From Bacillota bacterium (lineage in GTDB: Bacteria > Bacillota > Peptococcia > Peptococcales > Peptococcaceae): a stretch of 9,834 nt of DNA. The notes beneath the pieces are model-generated. The model saw only the letters and a program-made list of their open reading frames with translations. It had not been told where the DNA came from and searched no databases. Both the position numbers and the translations under genes were made by a program. Position 1 is the stretch's first letter, and each line of letters begins with the position of its first letter. Positions 5,596-9,834 of the stretch are shown here, piece by piece. Where the stretch lies: positions 1 through 9,834 of the forward strand of contig JAEZVS010000043.1 of NCBI GenBank assembly GCA_023443145.1. Direction: 5' to 3'.

Positions 5596-6711
5596 TTATT
5601 CTTTTATCTGGTATTCAAGCATTTCATCACTGCCGTCTTTATTGGCAAGTTTTAAACGCACCACTTTAACAACAATCGTCACAAGAACCACCAATCCAAT
5701 ATAACCGGTAAAAGGATAGATGGTGCCAACCAGTACATCAAAGGGAAAGAGCCCACAGATGAAGCCTAATATAACGATCCCAAGGGTGATTGGTTTAAAA
5801 CGGCGGTCTTCATCCGCCACAAACCGGTTGGCTGTTTGCCATAATAACGGAGCGGCAGTGGTGAAAATACCCAGCATAAGAATAACAGAGAATGCTTTAC
5901 CCAACAGCGGAGAAATTTGATTGGCCAGGAAGAGAGAAGGAATAGAAAGTGAGTATACACTGTCAATTTGCGCCAAAATGGCCAACTGCATGGCCAGTGA
6001 GGCAATGAAGAGACCGAAACCACCTAGAATGCCGCCGTAAATACATTCTTTTTTGTTTTGAGACATATGTCCCATACTGGCCAAAAGGCCAACCACGATC
6101 ACCATATTGTAGCAGGGATAAATAATACCTGAAATAATGCCATTGGGCGCAGGCGGATTGATCGGAAGGGTCGGGAAAATTTCAATGGCAGTGGCGAGAT
6201 GGGAGAAATTGGTGATAAAGCTAATCATGCCAACTGAAAAAGCAAAGAGAATGATTACAGGTCCAATATTGCCAACCACATTGATCATATTTTTCATGCC
6301 AAATACAACTGCGAGCAAAGCCAGTGACGACATGAGAATGCGCCCTGCATAGGGATTTAAACCGTAATACTCCTCTAAAGTAGCGCCTGCTCCGGAAATC
6401 ATAATGACATAGACACCGAAGAGAAAGAGCGGTACAAAGTATTCTAAAAATTTACCGATATATTTTCCGCAGTAGAAGCTAAACATTTTGATGGACTCAT
6501 CAAAACGCACCACACGGCCTCGCGACAAACATTCTGCGCCGGTAAAGGCAAACACGAGCAAAGTTAAAATTGAACCAATGATACCGGTATAACCGTAAAA
6601 AGAAAAGAACTGCATCAATTCTTGTCCGGTGGCAAAACCGGATCCGATAATGGTCGCAATATAAGTTCCGGCAAAAACCATCACACGATACCAACTGACT
6701 TTTGTTGTCAT
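5596..6711 (-). CDS. YkvI-family membrane transporter (APC superfamily, LeuT-like fold)
   Basis: 371 residues, an integral membrane protein with about ten to eleven hydrophobic segments. The N-terminal segment reads ATIIGSGFATGQELMQFF. This glycine-broken first helix is typical of the YkvI family (the COG3949 group as I recall) and resembles the substrate-site break of LeuT-fold amino-acid transporters. Other family features are the NMINVVGNIGP stretch, MGHMSQNKKE in the middle, and a charged C-terminal tail. Substrates of the family are poorly known. ATG 6711 has a GGGGGGTG ribosome site five to six bases upstream. The gene starts 39 bases after the PLP-enzyme stop, so the two are an operon. 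That suggests it moves the substrate or product of the PLP enzyme, an inference from position. Confidence 0.88.
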   Translation of the reverse strand: MTTKVSWYRVMVFAGTYIATIIGSGFATGQELMQFFSFYGYTGIIGSILTLLVFAFTGAECLSRGRVVRFDESIKMFSFYCGKYIGKFLEYFVPLFLFGVYVIMISGAGATLEEYYGLNPYAGRILMSSLALLAVVFGMKNMINVVGNIGPVIILFAFSVGMISFITNFSHLATAIEIFPTLPINPPAPNGIISGIIYPCYNMVIVVGLLASMGHMSQNKKECIYGGILGGFGLFIASLAMQLAILAQIDSVYSLSIPSLFLANQISPLLGKAFSVILMLGIFTTAAPLLWQTANRFVADEDRRFKPITLGIVILGFICGLFPFDVLVGTIYPFTGYIGLVVLVTIVVKVVRLKLANKDGSDEMLEYQIKE

Positions 6712-6750
6712 ATAGCACCCCCCAAAGTTTATAATGTTTAAAAATAAAAC

Positions 6751-8061
6751 TTACCAGCCTTCCATTTCGCTGAAGATATCATCAGATACCCGTCCGTTAA
6801 GCGTATCATCTATAGCTTGTGCGATGATATCTATTGCTCGGTCAATTTCCTCTTTCGTGATGACCAAAGGCGGCTGAACACGTAACGTTGACTGATTAAG
6901 AAAAATCATAATAAGGCCTAATTCCATGGCGCGATAACAAATTTTTGCGGTGGTTACATAATCCTTCTCTTTTGGCTTTCCGGGTTTACGAATGTCGACG
7001 CCAATAGAAAGACCCAACTGACGAATGTCACCAATAATATCAAAACGCTCAGCCAATTCAGTAAATTTTTCTGCCAAATAACGCCCTTTGTCCACTGCCA
7101 TCTGATTGGCATCTAATCGTTCAAGTTCTTGGATATTGGCTAAAGCTGCAGCACAAACCGTAGTGTTACCGGCCAGGGTGAAAAGATGGGCCGGAGGATC
7201 CAGTGCCATCATAATTTCTTTAGGACCGATCACCGCACCAAGGGGCAGTCCACCGCCTAAAGATTTACCAAGTACATAAAGATCGGGCTTTATACCGAAA
7301 TTTTCCATGGCAAACCATTTGCCGGTTCGGCACAAGCCTTGCTGGATTTCATCAGCCACTAACAAAATGCCGTGTTTATCACAGAGGGCACGCAATCCTT
7401 CAAACCAACGCACCGGAGGAACCAAAATACCGGCATCACCGGCAATAGGTTCAATGATAATGGCTGCCACTTCTTCAGCCGGAATGTAGTGCGCAAAGGC
7501 ATATTCCAATTCAGCTAGAGACATCTCTGGCGTGATCTCTGCATCAGGATAGTGAAAATGATAAACATCCGGTAACAGCGGACCAATTTTACGCCGCATA
7601 TTGGTTGAAAGCGCAGATACGGAAATCGCTCCGTAGGTACTTCCGTGGTAGGATTCAAAACAGGAAATAATTTTGCTTCGTCCGGTAAACCCGCGTGCCA
7701 ATTTTATGGCAGCATCAATACTGGAAGAACCTGTGGTGCTGAAAAGAACTTGGGCATTTTCAATGGGACAAAGTTCAGCAAGTTTTTCTGCAAGGCGAAT
7801 GGGCGGTTCGGTATTAAAATAAGCCAGCGTGTATTGGGCAAGACGTTGCATTTGCTCATAAACTGTGTCTGCCACAAATTTATTTCCATGGCCAAGATTG
7901 GCGGATGATGCACTGGCTAAAAAGTCGATGTATGCATTGCCATCTTCATCGTAAAGGACAGCGCCTTCACCTCTTTGAAAGGAAACGGGATAGTAGGGTA
8001 TCTTTTGTGTTTGTGCAATGTAGGTCCGTTCCTTTTCACGAATCAGTTCATTTTTAGACAT
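6751..8061 (-). CDS. PLP-dependent class-III aminotransferase family enzyme, resembling isoleucine 2-epimerase / 4-aminobutyrate aminotransferase
   Basis: 436 residues, the full length of fold-type I class-III enzymes. Lys266 in LGKSLGGG is the expected Schiff-base lysine. Asp237 in VADEIQQG should bind the PLP ring nitrogen. SYHGSTYGA and FTLAGNTTVCAAAL are typical substrate and cofactor segments. Several stretches (DFLASASSANLGHG, YHGSTYG, NMRRKIGPLLPDV, PPAHLFTLAGN, LRVQPPLVI and a C-terminal GW) match my recollection of the Lactobacillus isoleucine 2-epimerase better than ordinary GABA aminotransferases, so amino-acid racemisation is a real alternative to transamination. Start: ATG 8061 with AAAGGAGGA six bases upstream. 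A 20-codon upstream extension runs through a hairpin and is rejected. It is the first gene of an operon with the YkvI transporter. The LysR gene upstream is separated by a terminator. Confidence 0.88.
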   Translation of the reverse strand: MSKNELIREKERTYIAQTQKIPYYPVSFQRGEGAVLYDEDGNAYIDFLASASSANLGHGNKFVADTVYEQMQRLAQYTLAYFNTEPPIRLAEKLAELCPIENAQVLFSTTGSSSIDAAIKLARGFTGRSKIISCFESYHGSTYGAISVSALSTNMRRKIGPLLPDVYHFHYPDAEITPEMSLAELEYAFAHYIPAEEVAAIIIEPIAGDAGILVPPVRWFEGLRALCDKHGILLVADEIQQGLCRTGKWFAMENFGIKPDLYVLGKSLGGGLPLGAVIGPKEIMMALDPPAHLFTLAGNTTVCAAALANIQELERLDANQMAVDKGRYLAEKFTELAERFDIIGDIRQLGLSIGVDIRKPGKPKEKDYVTTAKICYRAMELGLIMIFLNQSTLRVQPPLVITKEEIDRAIDIIAQAIDDTLNGRVSDDIFSEMEGW

Positions 8062-8081
8062 AAGAATCCTCCTTTGCTTAT

Positions 8082-8148
8082 TTCGGTCGGGATAAGACCG
8101 AACTTTATTTATAAATACCATTCTTATGTTAGCCTATTAAAGGACTAA
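8082..8148 (-). promoter_or_regulatory. Promoter/leader region of the PLP enzyme operon
   Basis: Three dyads lie in the 90 bases upstream of the start. TTCGGTC/GACCGAA (8082-8088 with 8096-8102) would form a leader hairpin about 20 bases before the ATG. TATTTATAAATA (8106-8117) is a perfect AT palindrome where a -10 box is expected. TTAGCCT/AGGaCTAA (8129-8135 with 8141-8148) is near-perfect with one bulge. A possible minus-strand extended -10 is TGGTATTTA at about 8120-8112, with a weak TTAATA -35. The exact promoter is not certain. Confidence 0.4.
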
Positions 8149-8211
8149 AAACAATGGATGGAGAAAATATACCTGATTAAAATATCAAATAGGAAAAACA
8201 AAAAATATTAT

Positions 8212-8266
8212 AGAAATAGCCACTGAAATGCTTGAAGTTCAAACAAGCGTTCAGGTGGCTATTTCT
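8212..8266 (-). terminator. Long hairpin terminator after the LysR gene
   Basis: AGAAATAGCCAC (8212-8223) pairs with GTGGCTATTTCT (8255-8266). TGAA/TTCA and GCTTG/CAAGC continue the stem inward with small bulges. Read on the minus strand it is followed by a T-rich tract (to about 8191). It separates the regulator transcript from the enzyme operon, so the two have separate transcription. Confidence 0.8.
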
Positions 8267-8307
8267 TTAAATTAACGAGCCAATAAAAGTTTAATATAAA
8301 CAAAAAC

Positions 8308-9180
8308 TTAAGCAAGATACCACTGAGTAATATGGTTGCGAAAATTTCTACAGGCTTTATTAAACGATTTGTTTTTGCGCCAACATAGAAACAAATCGAC
8401 GTTGGCAAAAGAATCAAGAAGCTTTACTTGTGCAATATTTTCCGTATCCATCTTATGAGCAGCAGATTTCAAATGAATAAAACATCCGCTTCCGGATGAA
8501 CATAGTTTTTCTAATAGACTGGTTTCTCCTTCAAAAACGATGTTCGGCACAAATCCTGCTTTAGAAGCAATATTGTCGATAAGTCTTGTATAGTGGTCAG
8601 ATAAAGCCAATGCTAAAAAATTCTCTTTGGATGCCTCTTTAAAATAAATACCATCCTTTGACGCAAAAGGATGACTACTGGGAACGATGAGTACAAGATG
8701 ATCACTGGTGAGGTAATGGGATTCAAAAAAGGATTCTAACAGTGCTTCTGTTGTTAAAGCGAAATCAATTTCGTCAGATAAAAGTTTTTTCTCCATCATC
8801 ATGGCATTTAGCAAATAATGTGTCACAGTATATTCCGGAAATTTCATAACGAAATCATCAAGCCAGGAATTTAAATAAATAGAATTATGGGAAGCTAAGT
8901 TGATCCGTTCTATGCACGTGTTTTTTACACCATCCAATTCTTTTTTCATATTATCAAGCTCGCCAAGAATATTGATAGCATATTTATATAGGATTTCACC
9001 TTGTTCGGTTAATTTTATATTTCGCCCGTTTTTATAAATGAGCTTTGCATTTAATTCCTTTTCCATCCGTTTGATCATGTTGCTCAGAGAAGGCTGACTA
9101 ATAAAAAGGGATTCGCTTGCTTTGGTGATATTTTCTAATTCGCCAATTTTTTTAAAATAATACAATTGCTGCAATTGCAT
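8308..9180 (-). CDS. LysR-family transcriptional regulator
   Basis: 290 residues, the standard LysR-type length. The N-terminal winged helix-turn-helix (about residues 1-60) is classical: LYYFKKIGELENITKASES, then SQPSLSNMIKRMEKEL, then KLIYKNGRNIKLTEQG. It is followed by a linker helix (about 60-88) and a periplasmic-binding-like effector domain to the end. The start ATG 9180 has GAGGTG six bases upstream. The gene is divergent from the iron-containing dehydrogenase and lies upstream of, and in the same direction as, the PLP enzyme-transporter operon. It probably controls one or both in response to a small-molecule co-inducer. Its own likely -35 box lies inside the palindrome at 9207-9247, which fits self-repression. 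The sequence looks more AT-rich than the importer genes by eye. The ligand cannot be inferred. Confidence 0.93.
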   Translation of the reverse strand: MQLQQLYYFKKIGELENITKASESLFISQPSLSNMIKRMEKELNAKLIYKNGRNIKLTEQGEILYKYAINILGELDNMKKELDGVKNTCIERINLASHNSIYLNSWLDDFVMKFPEYTVTHYLLNAMMMEKKLLSDEIDFALTTEALLESFFESHYLTSDHLVLIVPSSHPFASKDGIYFKEASKENFLALALSDHYTRLIDNIASKAGFVPNIVFEGETSLLEKLCSSGSGCFIHLKSAAHKMDTENIAQVKLLDSFANVDLFLCWRKNKSFNKACRNFRNHITQWYLA

Positions 9181-9193
9181 AATTTCACCTCAT

Positions 9194-9221
9194 TGTATAA
9201 CACGGCCTGAATGCAAACCAA
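9194..9221 (-). promoter_or_regulatory. Likely promoter of the LysR gene
   Basis: On the minus strand: -35-like TTGGTT (9221-9216), a 16-base spacer, and TATACA (9199-9194) with an upstream TG one base away (extended -10). The -35 box lies in the left arm of the large palindrome, so a bound regulator would block its own gene. Confidence 0.45.
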
Positions 9222-9247
9222 TCAATCATGTATTGGTTATTATTCAG
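9207..9247. promoter_or_regulatory. Nested palindromic operator candidate in the divergent regulator-dehydrogenase gap
   Basis: Two pairs of arms share one centre at 9227: outer CTGAAT (9207-9212) with ATTCAG (9242-9247), and inner AACCAAT (9216-9222) with ATTGGTT (9232-9238). The 9-base core is partly symmetrical too. Size and placement fit a LysR-type recognition site. Binding is inference. Confidence 0.6.
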
Positions 9248-9282
9248 ACAATACTGTACATTAATGGCAAATAGAATATATA
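9233..9282 (+). promoter_or_regulatory. Candidate promoters of the iron-containing dehydrogenase
   Basis: Two weak options are seen. One is TTGGTT (9233-9238) with TACATT (9257-9262), 18-base spacer, its -35 inside the palindrome. The other is TGTACA (9255-9260) with TATATA (9277-9282), 16-base spacer. The poor -35 boxes next to a regulator site suggest an activated promoter. Either leaves a leader of over 100 bases, in which I see no clear structure. Confidence 0.3.
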
Positions 9283-9402
9283 ACCCTCTTTTATTATATG
9301 GCCATCATAATAAAAAATCCAGACACAAAAAAGAAAAAGGTGAAGTTTTTAGAAAAATCATTTGATGCATGATGGAGTTGCTGTGTACAGGAGGAAATAT
9401 GT

Positions 9403-9834
9403 ATGTGGAACTATAAACAACCGGTAGAAATACAATTTGGCACAGGAATTTTAAATCAGCTGAAAGACATCTTAGAGGCGAGAAATTACGACAACGGTGT
9501 GATTGTTTGCCAAGACATATTTATTGAAAATGGGACAATCGACCGGTTGATACGCTTAGGAGGCAATCGTATTAAAGGCGTTTTCAGTGCAGTTGATAAT
9601 AACCCCACTGTTATAAATGTCGACAGATGCGCAGACGATATTCGTAAAAATAATTATGGATTTGTTGTAGCCCTTGGCGGCGGTAGTGTGCTTGATTGTG
9701 CTAAAGCAGCGGCAAGCGTGTGCTGCACAAAGGATTCTATAGCAAAATATCATGGTACAGGAATTCCTCTGCCAAAAGAAAGGCTGCCGCTTATTGCGAT
9801 GCCGACAACATCCGGAACCGGCTCGGAAGTGACA
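9403..9834 (+). CDS. Iron-containing alcohol dehydrogenase family, N-terminal part, cut by window edge
   Basis: The first 144 residues of a group-III (iron-dependent) alcohol dehydrogenase, usually about 380-400 residues. It is a cytoplasmic NAD(P)-linked oxidoreductase interconverting an alcohol and an aldehyde or ketone. It starts MWNYKQPVEIQFGTG, a typical opening. GGGSVLDCAKA (about residues 92-102) is the nucleotide-binding glycine-rich turn, and MPTTSGTGSEVT ends the visible part. The metal-binding His/Asp residues are in the missing half. ATG 9403 has AGGAGG (9389-9394) eight bases upstream. An earlier ATG at 9399 in another frame gives only five codons. It is divergent from the LysR gene with a large palindrome between, so it is likely under that regulator. 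Substrate is unknown: butanol, 1,3-propanediol, 4-hydroxybutyrate and phosphonoacetaldehyde enzymes all belong here. Confidence 0.9.
   Translation, partial: MWNYKQPVEIQFGTGILNQLKDILEARNYDNGVIVCQDIFIENGTIDRLIRLGGNRIKGVFSAVDNNPTVINVDRCADDIRKNNYGFVVALGGGSVLDCAKAAASVCCTKDSIAKYHGTGIPLPKERLPLIAMPTTSGTGSEVT

Noticed and set aside
1..9834. CRISPR array, insertion sequence, prophage or defence system
   Set aside because: No spaced direct repeats, transposase, integrase, nuclease or toxin-antitoxin-like genes are visible. All larger frames belong to metabolic, transport, competence or regulatory families.

Overview
The window looks like chromosome of an anaerobic-style member of the Bacillota (Firmicutes). 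Nearly every gene has a GGAGG-type ribosome binding site. Several promoters have good -10 boxes, and terminators are compact hairpins with T-runs. The gene content (clostridial-type aconitase, lipoprotein amino-acid ABC importer, ComFC, YkvI-family transporter, iron-dependent alcohol dehydrogenase) fits a Clostridia or Negativicutes amino-acid user. The exact lineage cannot be fixed from sequence alone. There are no rRNA or tRNA genes, insertion sequences or CRISPR arrays.

Layout. Positions 1-1333 (minus) hold the first ~444 residues of an aconitate hydratase that runs off the left edge. It is divergent from a plus-strand unit that begins with an unassigned short structured RNA or leader (about 1530-1614: promoter, two hairpins, then a textbook terminator), followed by comFC (1649-2344). 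Next is a compact amino-acid ABC importer operon: binding lipoprotein (2458-3306), permease (3369-4079) and ATPase (4089-4811). An 11-bp hairpin separates the binding-protein gene from the permease gene. A small membrane protein of unknown function (4957-5256) follows and ends at a strong terminator.

From 5522 rightwards the genes face left. An operon of a PLP class-III aminotransferase or amino-acid racemase-like enzyme (6751-8061) and a YkvI-type transporter (5596-6711) ends at a bidirectional terminator. Upstream of it, and separated by another hairpin terminator, is a LysR-type regulator (8308-9180). The regulator is divergent from an iron-containing alcohol dehydrogenase gene (9403 to the right edge). 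A large nested palindrome (9207-9247) lies in the divergent gap and is a good candidate operator.

How the genes may work together: the importer brings in an alpha-amino acid, as shown by conserved carboxylate- and amino-binding residues. The right-hand genes look like a regulated amino-acid conversion module: PLP enzyme, transporter, regulator and possibly an aldehyde/alcohol oxidoreductase. The link between the PLP enzyme and the dehydrogenase is inference from position only. No spectacular new defence or mobile system is visible. The best leads are the orphan structured RNA upstream of comFC, the LysR palindrome, and the epimerase-like PLP enzyme paired with a YkvI transporter.
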